Notes under the pieces: generated by a model
The model's database searches: none
Seen by the model: the letters and a program-made list of their open reading frames with translations, nothing else
Told to the model about the DNA's origin: nothing
Shown: positions 45,896 through 53,924 of the stretch, in pieces
How positions within the stretch are numbered: the stretch's first letter is position 1
How the letters are laid out: the number at the start of each line of letters is the position of its first letter
Assembly (NCBI RefSeq): GCF_021531075.1
Contig: NZ_JADYTJ010000003.1
Location: forward strand, 57,252-121,251
DNA length: 64,000 nucleotides
Source: Bacteroides caecigallinarum
GTDB taxonomy: Bacteria; Bacteroidota; Bacteroidia; Bacteroidales; Bacteroidaceae
Direction of reading: 5' to 3'
Translations under genes and position numbers: made by a program

Positions 45896-46252
45896 TCAGA
45901 AGTCAATATCAATTTTGAAGTCTGTAGAGTTATTTTCTTCATTATTTTCTGGCAAAATATTATTATTTTGCTGATTGTTGTCGTCTATGAATTTAATGGC
46001 TTCTTGTAGTCCACATAAAAATTTCTCAAAATCCTCTTTGTATAAGAATATTTTATGTTTTTCAAAGTTAACTACAGGAGAATTCCCCTCACCGGAAACA
46101 ACTTTTTTACTTTCAGTTATTGCAAGGAACATATCGTCCTTTTTATTTTTTCTTACATCAACGTAGTAAATTCTTTTTCCTGCTTTAATAGCTTTTGAGA
46201 ATACAATTTCTTTGTCTGTTTCAGTCATAGCTTTCTTTTTTAAATCTTCCAT
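45896..46252 (-). CDS. DUF3276 PUR-alpha-like nucleic-acid-binding protein
   Basis: A 118-residue protein starting MEDLKKKAMTETDKEIVFSK; an upstream start would add 20 residues overlapping the promoter. The core (IYYVDVRKNKKDDMFLAITE, VNFEKHKIFLYKEDFEKF) is the DUF3276/PUR domain found across Bacteroidetes and spirochaetes, which binds single-stranded nucleic acid. The C-terminal tail is Asn/Glu rich. It is divergent from nusB. Confidence 0.88.
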   Translation of the reverse strand: MEDLKKKAMTETDKEIVFSKAIKAGKRIYYVDVRKNKKDDMFLAITESKKVVSGEGNSPVVNFEKHKIFLYKEDFEKFLCGLQEAIKFIDDNNQQNNNILPENNEENNSTDFKIDIDF

Positions 46253-46372
46253 AGTCACTATATATAATAAATAAATCGTGCCCAAAGTTGGATATTTTTT
46301 TTTTATGTTCAAAGAAACTATGTATAGAATTTATTCGAAAAGTGAAAAAAAATAGAAAAATACGTAGTTATG

Positions 46373-46403
46373 TTGCCGGAAAAGAATAAAATGCTTACTT
46401 TTG
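46373..46403 (+). promoter_or_regulatory. nusB promoter
   Basis: TTG at 46373 is followed after 20 bp by TACTTTTG (46396-46403), matching the Bacteroides -33/-7 arrangement, 25 bp before the nusB ATG. Confidence 0.65.
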
Positions 46404-46428
46404 TGCCTTGAAATTTCATCTTATTAAT

Positions 46429-47352
46429 ATGATAAACAGAGTTCTTATTCGTCTGAAAATAGTTCAGATTATTTACGCTTATTACCAGAATGGCGGAAAA
46501 AACTTGGATACTGCAGAGAAAGAGTTGTTCTTCAGTCTATCCAAAGCGTACGATTTGTACAATTATCTTTTACTTCTTATGGTTGCTGTAACGCGTTATG
46601 CAAGTAAAAAAATCGATGCAGCAAAGAACAAACTGGCACCTACAAAAGAAGATTTGTCACCTAACATGAGGTTTGTGGAAAACAAGTTCATTGCTCAGCT
46701 AGAGACAAATAATGAACTTAATGCATTCGTTGTAGCCCAAAAGAAAACATGGGACAACGAAGAGGATTTTGTGAAATCTCTTTATGAAAAAATCCAGCAG
46801 AGCGAAATTTATGCAGAATATATGGCTGCAGAAACTACCTCGTATGATGATGACCGTGAGTTCTGGAGAAAAATCTACAAGAATATAATTTTCAATAATT
46901 TTGAGCTTGACGAAGTTCTGGAAGATCAAAGCTTGTATTGGAATGACGATAAAGAAATAGTAGATACATTCGTTCTTAAGACTATAAAACGTTTTGATCC
47001 TAAAAATGGAGCAAAACAGGAATTGTTGCCAGAGTTTAAGGATGAAGAGGATCAGGATTTTGCACGCCGTTTGTTCCGTCGCGCATTGATGAATTCGGAA
47101 TACTATCGTCATCTGATAGGTGAAACATCGAAGAATTGGGATTTGAATAGAGTAGCATTGATGGATGTTGTCATAATGCAGATTGCTCTTGCAGAAATCC
47201 TCAGTTTCCCGAACATTCCGGTTAATGTCTCATTGAATGAATACGTGGAAATAGCCAAATTGTATAGTACTCCAAAGAGTGGTGGTTTCATTAACGGAAC
47301 GTTGGATGCTATAGTTAACAAATTAAAAAAGGAGAATAAGCTGACAAAATAA
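46429..47352 (+). CDS. nusB: Transcription antitermination factor NusB (long Bacteroidetes form)
   Basis: A 307-residue protein starting MINRVLIRLKIVQIIYAYYQ; a TTG seven codons earlier lies too close to the promoter. The NusB fold is in the C-terminal half (FARRLFRRALMNSEYYRHLI, VALMDVVIMQIALAEILSFP, NVSLNEYVEIAKLYSTPKSG). The first 170 residues are a lineage extension. NusB with NusE binds boxA RNA for rRNA antitermination. It heads the nusB-yajC-ybbR-coaE group. Confidence 0.94.
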   Translation: MINRVLIRLKIVQIIYAYYQNGGKNLDTAEKELFFSLSKAYDLYNYLLLLMVAVTRYASKKIDAAKNKLAPTKEDLSPNMRFVENKFIAQLETNNELNAFVVAQKKTWDNEEDFVKSLYEKIQQSEIYAEYMAAETTSYDDDREFWRKIYKNIIFNNFELDEVLEDQSLYWNDDKEIVDTFVLKTIKRFDPKNGAKQELLPEFKDEEDQDFARRLFRRALMNSEYYRHLIGETSKNWDLNRVALMDVVIMQIALAEILSFPNIPVNVSLNEYVEIAKLYSTPKSGGFINGTLDAIVNKLKKENKLTK

Positions 47353-47402
47353 TAATATATTTGCTGGCGTAACTAATATTAATCAAAATAAAACAAGAAA
47401 CT

Positions 47403-47711
47403 ATGAATTTATTGACAGTAATGCTGCAGGCTCAGGGTGGAGCAGATTATTCTTTCCTGATAATGATGGTAGCTATTTTTGCCATTATGTATTTTTTCAT
47501 GATTCGCCCGCAGAACAAAAAACAGAAAGAAATAGCTAATTTCCGTAAGAATCTTGAAGTTGGACAGTCTGTTATTACTGCCGGAGGTATCTATGGCAAA
47601 GTAAAGGAACTGGAGGATAACGCAGTAATTGTAGAAATAGCTCCAAGTGTAAAAATAAAAGTTGACAGAAATTCAATTTATGCTGATGCTCAGGCTCAGA
47701 CAAACAAATAA
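47403..47711 (+). CDS. yajC: Sec translocon accessory subunit YajC
   Basis: A 102-residue single-span inner-membrane protein associated with SecDF. The membrane helix (about 17-35) is followed by the family motif FFMIRPQNKKQKEIANFRKN, then the cytoplasmic domain with VGQSVITAGGIYGKVKELED. It lies 50 bp after nusB and 13 bp before the YbbR gene. Confidence 0.95.
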   Translation: MNLLTVMLQAQGGADYSFLIMMVAIFAIMYFFMIRPQNKKQKEIANFRKNLEVGQSVITAGGIYGKVKELEDNAVIVEIAPSVKIKVDRNSIYADAQAQTNK

Positions 47712-47724
47712 AAAATAATTTGAT

Positions 47725-48741
47725 ATGTTGTTCGGTAAAAAGAACATCAAAGATATTTTTAACGAAACATTTGAGAAAATCAGAAACTTCCTGCTTACAG
47801 AAAAGTTCAGGGAGTTTCTGATTTTTTCTTTTTTCGTAGCTATTTCGTTCGGTTTTTGGATGTTGCAGACTCTGGATGGGCTTTTCCAAACAGAGTTCAG
47901 TATTCCTCTAAGACTTAAATCCGTTCCAAAGGATGTTATAATAACTTCTGAACTTCAGGATGAGATAAAGGTAAAGGTAGAAGACAGAGGTACTGTTTTG
48001 CTTAATTATATGCTTGGAAGGTCCTTCTTGCCTATATCTATTGATTTTGATGATTATGACAATAGTTCTTCCAAGGTACTCTTGCCTCAAGAGGAATTAC
48101 GGAAAAGAATTGCATCTCAATTAAATCCTACAACAAAGTTATTGTCTGTATATCCCGATTCCATAGGGTTTGTTTATTCGCGTGGCATATATAAAAAAGT
48201 ACCTGTGTCTGTATCAGGAAAAATTACTCCTGCCATGCAATATTATATTTCAAATATAAATGTTACTCCTGATTCTGTAATAGTATATGCGCCTTCTGAG
48301 ATTCTATCAAATATGCAGACAGCCTATACCATGCCTGTAGAATGTGAAAATCTTTCAGAAAATACTTCGTTACGCACCTCATTAAGAAAAATTGATGGTG
48401 TTAAGTATGAACCGCAATATTGCAATATAGATATATCGGTGGATATATATTCGGAGAAAACAGTCGAGGTACCAATTATAGGTTTGGATTTTCCTCCTAA
48501 TAAAACACTGCGTACCTTTCCTTCCAAGGTTAATCTAACTTTTAAAGTGGGATTGTCCGATTATTCTTCAATAACATCCTCTGATTTTACCATTGGAGTG
48601 AATTATAAGGATTTGATTAATTCCGACAAAGACCAGATAGATTTGGTGGTTACTTCTTCAAATCCGGCGGTGTCCAATATCAGACTGAACCCTTCGAAAG
48701 TAGACTATTTGATTGAGGAAACTATTAATTTTATAAGATGA
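47725..48741 (+). CDS. YbbR-like domain protein
   Basis: A 338-residue protein with one N-terminal membrane helix (about 30-50, LIFSFFVAISFGFWMLQTL) and extracytoplasmic YbbR repeats; the phrases YISNINVTPDSVIVYAPSE and EKTVEVPIIGLDFPPNK are typical repeat starts. YbbR domains elsewhere activate diadenylate cyclase CdaA, but no cyclase gene is visible here. Its stop overlaps the coaE start by 4 bp (ATGA), so translation is coupled. Confidence 0.85.
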   Translation: MLFGKKNIKDIFNETFEKIRNFLLTEKFREFLIFSFFVAISFGFWMLQTLDGLFQTEFSIPLRLKSVPKDVIITSELQDEIKVKVEDRGTVLLNYMLGRSFLPISIDFDDYDNSSSKVLLPQEELRKRIASQLNPTTKLLSVYPDSIGFVYSRGIYKKVPVSVSGKITPAMQYYISNINVTPDSVIVYAPSEILSNMQTAYTMPVECENLSENTSLRTSLRKIDGVKYEPQYCNIDISVDIYSEKTVEVPIIGLDFPPNKTLRTFPSKVNLTFKVGLSDYSSITSSDFTIGVNYKDLINSDKDQIDLVVTSSNPAVSNIRLNPSKVDYLIEETINFIR

Positions 48742-49331
48742 AAGCACTTCGTGTAACATTAGGCATTACAGGAGGTATAGGAAGTGGAAAATCGTATTTC
48801 TCATCCTCTCTAAGATTGCGTGGACTACCTGTTTATGATTCGGATTCGGAAGCAAAGAAGTTAATGTTGGAAGACGAAAACATAGTTTCTTCATTAAAGG
48901 AGTTGCTTGGAGAACAGGTATACATTTCCGGAAACCTGAATAAACAGCTTCTTGCTTCTTATGTTTTCAGTTCGCCCGAAAATGCTTTAAAAGTCAATTC
49001 TATAGTTCATCCCAGGGTTAAGAAAGCTTTCCTTGAGTGGGCGGACGAATGTTTTTCAATGGGGCACAATATTGTGGCCATTGAAAGTGCAATTTTGTTC
49101 GAAGCCGGATTCAATGATATAGTCGATAAGGTAGTGATGATACATGCTCCTTTGGATATAAGAATTTCCCGGGTTATGGCGCGCGACAATACTTCAAAAG
49201 ACAAAGTAATGGAAAGAATCAAGTTGCAGATGCCAGATGACCAGAAAATGCTTAAATCAGACTTTGTAATTGAGAATGACGGCCTTGTGCCGCTTGATGA
49301 TCAGATAGACAAGCTTATTTCAGAATTGTAG
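48738..49331 (+). CDS. coaE: Dephospho-CoA kinase
   Basis: A 197-residue P-loop kinase catalysing the last step of coenzyme A synthesis. The P-loop is GITGGIGSGKSYFS, and the conserved VYDSDSEAKKLM and VNSIVHPRVKKAF regions follow, then the lid region with ISRVMARDNTSKDKVMERI. Length is normal. It is translationally coupled to the YbbR gene. Confidence 0.95.
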   Translation: MKALRVTLGITGGIGSGKSYFSSSLRLRGLPVYDSDSEAKKLMLEDENIVSSLKELLGEQVYISGNLNKQLLASYVFSSPENALKVNSIVHPRVKKAFLEWADECFSMGHNIVAIESAILFEAGFNDIVDKVVMIHAPLDIRISRVMARDNTSKDKVMERIKLQMPDDQKMLKSDFVIENDGLVPLDDQIDKLISEL

Positions 49332-49416
49332 ATTATAAAAGATATTCAATATCTTGTGTAATTCGATTGGTAGTTGTATTTTTGTCCAATATTAATAATT
49401 AAAAAACGATAGAAAC

Positions 49417-49824
49417 ATGTTGAAAACAATTTTGGCTATATCCGGAAAACCAGGATTATATAAGCTGATTTCACAAGGAAAGAATATGCTTATAGTTGAA
49501 TCTGTAAGCGCAGACAAGAAACGTTCACCTATATATGCTTCTGATAAAGTTATTTCATTGGGTGATATTGCAATGTATACCGATGCTGATGAAGTTCCAT
49601 TGTCTGAGGTATTGGAATCTGTAAAGACAAAAGAAGAAGGAAAAGAAACATCTCTTGACTATAAGAAGGCTACAGCAGAAGAACTTGGCGAATTTATGGC
49701 AGCTGTTCTTCCAAACTATGACAGAGACAGAGTACACCTTAGCGATATTAAGAAACTCATACAGTGGTATAATCTTTTGATATCAAATGGTATAACAGAG
49801 TTTGTAGAAAAAAAGGCAGAATAA
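49417..49824 (+). CDS. DUF5606-family protein
   Basis: A 135-residue cytoplasmic protein conserved in Bacteroidetes (MLKTILAISGKPGLYKLISQ; later FMAAVLPNYDRDRVHLSDIK and KKLIQWYNLL). The middle is Lys/Glu rich. No function is known. The N-terminal part looks like a small beta-barrel as in SH3-like folds, but this is only an impression. It ends the nusB group, with a terminator just after it. Confidence 0.85.
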   Translation: MLKTILAISGKPGLYKLISQGKNMLIVESVSADKKRSPIYASDKVISLGDIAMYTDADEVPLSEVLESVKTKEEGKETSLDYKKATAEELGEFMAAVLPNYDRDRVHLSDIKKLIQWYNLLISNGITEFVEKKAE

Positions 49825-49846
49825 GTTTATTATCTGATATTATATA

Positions 49847-49876
49847 AGAGACCATCTTTTAAGGATGGTCTTTTTT
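49847..49876 (+). terminator. Intrinsic terminator after the DUF5606 gene
   Basis: AGACCATC and GATGGTCT pair around TTTTAAG, followed by TTTTTATTT. Confidence 0.88.
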
Positions 49877-49914
49877 ATTTCCGTCAGTTTGTATGGACCG
49901 GGTGGGGAAGAGTA

Positions 49915-49946
49915 TAAAAAAAGAGCCCTGATATCAGGACTCTTAT
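49915..49946 (-). terminator. Terminator of the tRNA array
   Basis: On the minus strand AAGAGTCCTGA and TCAGGGCTCTT form a stem with one wobble and run into TTTTTTTAT. It lies directly downstream of the last tRNA-Gly. Confidence 0.85.
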
Positions 49947-49948
49947 AG

Positions 49949-50021
49949 AGCGGAAGACGGGGCTCAAACCCGCGACCCTCAGCTTGGAAGGCTAATGCTC
50001 TATCAACTGAGCTACTTCCGC
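49949..50021 (-). tRNA. tRNA-Gly(TCC), copy 1
   Basis: A 73-nt cloverleaf: acceptor GCGGAAG/CTTCCGC, D-arm with GCTCAGTTGATAGAGC, anticodon loop CTTCCAA (anticodon TCC), T-arm with GGGTTTGAGCCCC. CCA is not encoded. It is the last gene of the array. Confidence 0.96.
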
Positions 50022-50035
50022 ATCTTTATTTTTTG

Positions 50036-50118
50036 TGGGCAAAGATGGATTCGAACCACCGAAGGCGTAAGCCAGCAGATTTACAGTCTGCCCCATTTGG
50101 CCACTCTGGTATTTGCCC
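50036..50118 (-). tRNA. tRNA-Tyr(GTA), copy 1
   Basis: An 83-nt class II tRNA: acceptor GGGCAAA/TTTGCCC, anticodon loop with CTGTAAA (anticodon GTA), a long variable arm (GGCTTACGCC), T-arm GGTTCGAATCC. CCA is not encoded. Confidence 0.96.
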
Positions 50119-50143
50119 TTCGAAACACTGTTTCAATAATGAG

Positions 50144-50216
50144 AGCGGAAGACGGGGCTCAAACCCGCGACCCTCAGCTTGGAAGGCTAATGCTCTATCA
50201 ACTGAGCTACTTCCGC
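50144..50216 (-). tRNA. tRNA-Gly(TCC), copy 2
   Basis: Identical to copy 1 over all 73 nt. It is separated from tRNA-Tyr copy 1 by a 25-bp spacer. Confidence 0.96.
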
Positions 50217-50228
50217 ATCTCTATTTCG

Positions 50229-50311
50229 TGGGCAAGGATGGATTCGAACCACCGAAGGCATAAGCCAGCAGATTTACAGTCTGCCCCATTTGGCCACTCT
50301 GGTACTTGCCC
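50229..50311 (-). tRNA. tRNA-Tyr(GTA), copy 2
   Basis: Like the other tRNA-Tyr copies but the last acceptor pair is G-C (GGGCAAG/CTTGCCC) instead of A-T, a compensated change. The variable arm reads GGCTTATGCC, with a G-U in place of a G-C pair. Confidence 0.96.
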
Positions 50312-50336
50312 TTCGAGACACTGTTTCAATAATGAG

Positions 50337-50409
50337 AGCGGAAGACGGGACTCAAACCCGCGACCCTCAGCTTGGAAGGCTAATGCTCTATCAACTGAGC
50401 TACTTCCGC
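50337..50409 (-). tRNA. tRNA-Gly(TCC), copy 3
   Basis: Same as copies 1 and 2 except one base in the T-loop region (GAGTCCC instead of GAGCCCC). Stems are intact. Confidence 0.96.
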
Positions 50410-50422
50410 ATCTCTATTTTTG

Positions 50423-50505
50423 TGGGCAAAGATGGATTCGAACCACCGAAGGCGTAAGCCAGCAGATTTACAGTCTGCCCCATTTGGCCACTCTGGTATT
50501 TGCCC
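50423..50505 (-). tRNA. tRNA-Tyr(GTA), copy 3
   Basis: Identical to copy 1 over the tRNA. It is first in transcription order of the array Tyr-Gly-Tyr-Gly-Tyr-Gly. Confidence 0.96.
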
Positions 50506-50566
50506 TTTAGCTATTGATTCATCAGCAAGTAATGCTGCTTTTTTCAATTGCGATGCAAAGATACAA

Positions 50567-51061
50567 CTATTTTTTTAATTCACAAGAAAAGTTGATCATT
50601 TTTATTGCTGTAATTGCACATTCATCACCTTTATTGCCTAATTTTCCTCCTGCTCTGTCTTCTGCCTGTTCCATTGTATTGGTAGTAATCAGCCCGTAGA
50701 TTACAGGTGTATCTGTTGTTGCATTCAGATGTGCTATGCCCTGAGTAGTTCCGGCGCAAACATAGTCAAAGTGAGGAGTATCACCTCTCACAACACATCC
50801 AATAGCTATTATAGCATCAAATTTGTTGCTCTTTATCATTTGTGCAGCCCCATATGTAAGTTCAAAACTGCCCGGTACGGTTTGTACGTGTATGTTTTCA
50901 TCTTTAGCACCGTGTTTTTTCAGGGTTTTAACTGCACCTTCAAGTAATGCACCTGTAATGTTGCTGTTCCATTCAGACACTACTATGCCGAATCTCATAG
51001 CCGATGCGTCTGGTACAGAATTGAAATCATAGTCCGATAGGTTGTGGTATGCTGTTGCCAT
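50567..51061 (-). CDS. ribH: 6,7-dimethyl-8-ribityllumazine synthase
   Basis: A 164-residue riboflavin-pathway enzyme forming large cytoplasmic capsids. Motifs: [55 protein letters not shown] with the catalytic His, and [20 protein letters not shown]. Length is typical. It is about 100 bp downstream of the TPR-protein gene, same strand. Confidence 0.97.
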   Translation of the reverse strand: MATAYHNLSDYDFNSVPDASAMRFGIVVSEWNSNITGALLEGAVKTLKKHGAKDENIHVQTVPGSFELTYGAAQMIKSNKFDAIIAIGCVVRGDTPHFDYVCAGTTQGIAHLNATTDTPVIYGLITTNTMEQAEDRAGGKLGNKGDECAITAIKMINFSCELKK

Positions 51062-51162
51062 TTTAATTCAGATTTTTAGTTATTATAAAATAAAAAACAA
51101 GCACGGAACTCCTTTTTGTGCATATATCATGCCGGAACTCCGTGCCTGTCAGTATAAATTAA

Positions 51163-51840
51163 TTATTTTATAGAAGCGCGTTCTATATATTTGTCAATAT
51201 CCATAGCCTGGTAAGAGTTGGCATAATCCTTCTTGACAGTCTTATATGCTTCAACTGCTTCAGAGTTCTTGCCTTGCTTTTCCAGAATCTGTCCAGCCTG
51301 AATCAGGTAGATTGGGCTTAATGAAAGGCTGTTTGCACGTTTAGCAGCTTTAATAAGAGTTGCAGCAGCTTTGTCCAACTGTCCCATCTGTGCATAGCAG
51401 TTACCCATAGTACCAAGAACTGCAGGAGCTACAAGCTGATCGTCACCGTCGAATTTGCTCAAATATTTCTCAGCATCTTCATATTTTCCTAATTGGGCAT
51501 AGCATATACCAGCATAAGCGTTTGCAAGGTTTTCTGCTTTTGTACCGCTGAATTCGTCAGCCAATTTCACGAAACCGGCAAATCCAAGGCTGTCTCCGTT
51601 TAATGCAGCTTCATAATTGTCTGCACCGAAATACTGTTCCCCTTTGAATATAGCTTCCGAAGCTTTCAGCTCTTTTGGTTCAGATACAAATTTCTTGTAA
51701 GCCATGTATCCACCTACTATAACTACCAAGGCAATAACTGCACCCAATAACAAATTCTTGTTTTTGATAAGGAATTCTTCAGAATTGCTGATAGTTTCTT
51801 CCATGTTCAGCAAATCATTTGTGTTTTTTTGTTGACTCAT
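51163..51840 (-). CDS. Membrane-anchored tetratricopeptide protein (YfgM-like)
   Basis: A 225-residue protein with one N-terminal-proximal membrane helix (about 30-48, LLLGAVIALVVIVGGYMAYK) and TPR-type repeats after it (YAGICYAQLGKYEDAEKYLS, GTMGNCYAQMGQLDKAAATL). The layout matches YfgM-like ancillary SecYEG chaperone components, though any scaffolding role is possible. It is divergent from recF. Confidence 0.85.
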   Translation of the reverse strand: MSQQKNTNDLLNMEETISNSEEFLIKNKNLLLGAVIALVVIVGGYMAYKKFVSEPKELKASEAIFKGEQYFGADNYEAALNGDSLGFAGFVKLADEFSGTKAENLANAYAGICYAQLGKYEDAEKYLSKFDGDDQLVAPAVLGTMGNCYAQMGQLDKAAATLIKAAKRANSLSLSPIYLIQAGQILEKQGKNSEAVEAYKTVKKDYANSYQAMDIDKYIERASIK

Positions 51841-51884
51841 TGTTATATTATTTTTATTATTATTTCAATGTGTATTTCGGACAG

Positions 51885-51892
51885 CAAAAGTA
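51885..51892 (-). promoter_or_regulatory. -7 promoter element of the TPR gene
   Basis: Minus strand TACTTTTG, about 45 bp before the start codon, in the divergent recF intergenic region. Confidence 0.5.
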
Positions 51893-51955
51893 ATTTATTT
51901 ATGTTTATAAACGAAATTTGTCGGCATCTTTTTTTATCAATCATGCTTTTATTGT

Positions 51956-51963
51956 TAATTTTG
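51956..51963 (+). promoter_or_regulatory. -7 promoter element of recF
   Basis: TAATTTTG, 22 bp before the chosen recF start. It lies inside a longer open frame, which supports the inner ATG as the true start. Confidence 0.55.
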
Positions 51964-51984
51964 TGCCTAAAACAGGACTTAATT

Positions 51985-53109
51985 ATGTGGCTCAAACGCA
52001 TTTCCATACTAAATTACAAAAACATAGAGCAGGCTGAACTCTCTTTTTCACATAAGATGAATTGTATACTAGGCCGTAACGGTATGGGTAAAACCAACCT
52101 TATGGATGCTGTATATTATTTATCGTTCTGCAAGAGTGCCACAAATCCCATTGACACACAGAACATACTTCACGACCGTGAGTTTTTTGTCGTTCAGGGT
52201 TTTTATCAGACTGATACATGCGAACCGGAAGAAGTGTACTGCGGTCTGAAACGCAAACAGAAGAAACAGTTCAAACGCAATAAGAAAGAATATACCCGTT
52301 TGTCGGACCACATAGGTCTGATACCACTTGTCATGGTTTCTCCTGCCGATTCCGTACTCATTTCAGGTGGTAGTGAGGAACGGCGCAGGTTTATCGATGT
52401 TGTGATATCACAGTTCGACCGCGAATATCTTGATGCACTTATACGCTACAACAAGGCAATGCTCCAGCGTAACACATTGTTGAAGTCCGATGTAGAACCT
52501 GAGCCGGAACTGATGAATGTATGGGAGGAAATGATGGCCTCCACCGGAGAAGTGGTGTATAGAAAACGCCGTCAGTTTATAGACGAGTTTGTAAAAGTAT
52601 TCCAGTCATATTATTCATTCATATCCGAGGATATGGAGACAGTGAGTCTGGATTACGAGTCGCATGCATCGCAGGGTGATCTTTTAAGTATAATCCGCGA
52701 CAGCCGTCAGCGCGATCTCATTATGGGCTATTCTCTGAAAGGAATACATAAGGATGATCTTATAATGAAATTGGGCGATTTCCCTATCAAGCGCGAAGGT
52801 TCGCAGGGTCAGAACAAAACTTATCTTATAGCGTTGAAACTGGCGCAATTCGAGTTCCTTAAACGTACCGGCAGCCGTACCACCCCGATAGTATTGCTAG
52901 ACGATATTTTCGACAAGCTTGATGCCCATAGGGTAGAGCAGATAGTAAAACTTGTGGCAGGCGACAGTTTCGGTCAGATTTTCATAACCGATACCAATCG
53001 CGATCACCTGGACAAGATACTGAAAAAAATAGACGGCGACTATAAACTGTTCGAAGTAGAAAACGGTAATGTAACAGAGAGAAAGGAGACAGAAGATGAA
53101 GAGGAATAA
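51985..53109 (+). CDS. recF: DNA replication and repair protein RecF
   Basis: A 374-residue SMC-like ATPase that loads RecA at gaps. The start MWLKRISILNYKNIEQ was chosen over an in-frame upstream start that would place a promoter box inside the gene. Walker A is GRNGMGKTNLMDAVYYLSF, the signature region KREGSQGQNKTYLIALKLAQ and Walker B PIVLLDDIFDKLDAHR. The 3' end overlaps the next gene by 14 bp, so the two are coupled. Confidence 0.95.
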   Translation: MWLKRISILNYKNIEQAELSFSHKMNCILGRNGMGKTNLMDAVYYLSFCKSATNPIDTQNILHDREFFVVQGFYQTDTCEPEEVYCGLKRKQKKQFKRNKKEYTRLSDHIGLIPLVMVSPADSVLISGGSEERRRFIDVVISQFDREYLDALIRYNKAMLQRNTLLKSDVEPEPELMNVWEEMMASTGEVVYRKRRQFIDEFVKVFQSYYSFISEDMETVSLDYESHASQGDLLSIIRDSRQRDLIMGYSLKGIHKDDLIMKLGDFPIKREGSQGQNKTYLIALKLAQFEFLKRTGSRTTPIVLLDDIFDKLDAHRVEQIVKLVAGDSFGQIFITDTNRDHLDKILKKIDGDYKLFEVENGNVTERKETEDEEE

Positions 53110-53386
53110 CACAGAAAAACTGGGTGATGTGATAAAGCAGCTATTACGTCAGGAAGGGCTGGAAACTCCGCTTAATCAGTACCGTCTTATTGATTCGTGG
53201 AAGGATGTGGTGGGTCCGGTTATATTCCGACATACCACAAATATATATATAAAAAATCAGACTCTGTATGTACAGCTGTCATCGTCGGTCATACGTCAGG
53301 AATTGCAGATGGGACGCGAATTATTAATAAAAAACCTGAACTCCCGTGTGGGAGCCCAGGTCATTGTTGATATTATTTTCTGCTGA
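53096..53386 (+). CDS. DUF721 (DciA-like) protein
   Basis: A 96-residue protein of the DUF721/DciA family. Hallmarks: LGDVIKQLLRQEGLETPLNQ at the start, SWKDVVGPVIFRHT in the middle and the positively charged tail LQMGRELLIKNLNSRVGAQV. DciA members act as helicase loaders in bacteria lacking DnaC, and this genome has DnaB; a loader role fits but is inferred. It overlaps recF upstream and the convergent MTHFS gene by 14 bp at its end. Confidence 0.85.
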   Translation: MKRNNTEKLGDVIKQLLRQEGLETPLNQYRLIDSWKDVVGPVIFRHTTNIYIKNQTLYVQLSSSVIRQELQMGRELLIKNLNSRVGAQVIVDIIFC

Positions 53387-53924
53387 CATATCCGTTTTCC
53401 GTCCATACCTCATCCATTGACACGTCGTGTTCTCCATGCGGTATTTCTTCGCTTAGCTGGAACTCAAAACAGACGCCAATCTTGAATGTATTTATTTTTT
53501 TCAGGAATCGGTCGTAATATCCCTTTCCTCTGCCCAGTCTGTTTCCGTGCCTGTCGAACGATACTCCCGGTATTATTGCAGCATCAATTGAGGTAAGGTC
53601 ATTGAAAACTTCTCCCTGAGGTTCCATAATCCCATAACTTCCTTTAGTCAGACATTCCTTTCCGGAGTATACTCTTAGTTCAAGGTCGTCCCCGACCACT
53701 ACCGGCAGAAGGATAGTTTTCTCCTTGCACCACTTTTCCACAAAGTCGTGAGTATGTACCTCATCTGGCAGTGAGTAGTACATCAATACTGTTTTTGCGC
53801 ATTTCAGTATTACGTTTTCTTCCACTTTTCCCATCACTGCCGATGATAAGGTTTTCAGTTCCTCCTCAGTGTGCTGTCTTTTTAAGTCAGCTATACGTTT
53901 TCTTATATCAGTCTTTTCTTCCAT
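53373..53924 (-). CDS. 5-formyltetrahydrofolate cyclo-ligase
   Basis: A 183-residue MTHFS/YgfA-family enzyme converting 5-formyl-THF to 5,10-methenyl-THF with ATP. Motifs: IRKRIADLKRQ at the start, VLMYYSLPDEVHTHDFVE, and the C-terminal PGVSFDRHGNRLGRGKGYYDRFL. It starts with a one-base overlap with the S41 protease stop, so the two are coupled. Its 3' end overlaps the convergent DUF721 gene. Confidence 0.95.
   Translation of the reverse strand: MEEKTDIRKRIADLKRQHTEEELKTLSSAVMGKVEENVILKCAKTVLMYYSLPDEVHTHDFVEKWCKEKTILLPVVVGDDLELRVYSGKECLTKGSYGIMEPQGEVFNDLTSIDAAIIPGVSFDRHGNRLGRGKGYYDRFLKKINTFKIGVCFEFQLSEEIPHGEHDVSMDEVWTENGYVSRK

Noticed and set aside
49995..50510. A 171-codon protein frame across the tRNA cluster
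   Set aside because: It is the antisense of six tRNA genes; its repeats merely mirror the tRNA repeats.
51829..51984. N-terminal extension of RecF
   Set aside because: The extra residues are hydrophobic and unlike RecF, and the promoter box lies inside them.
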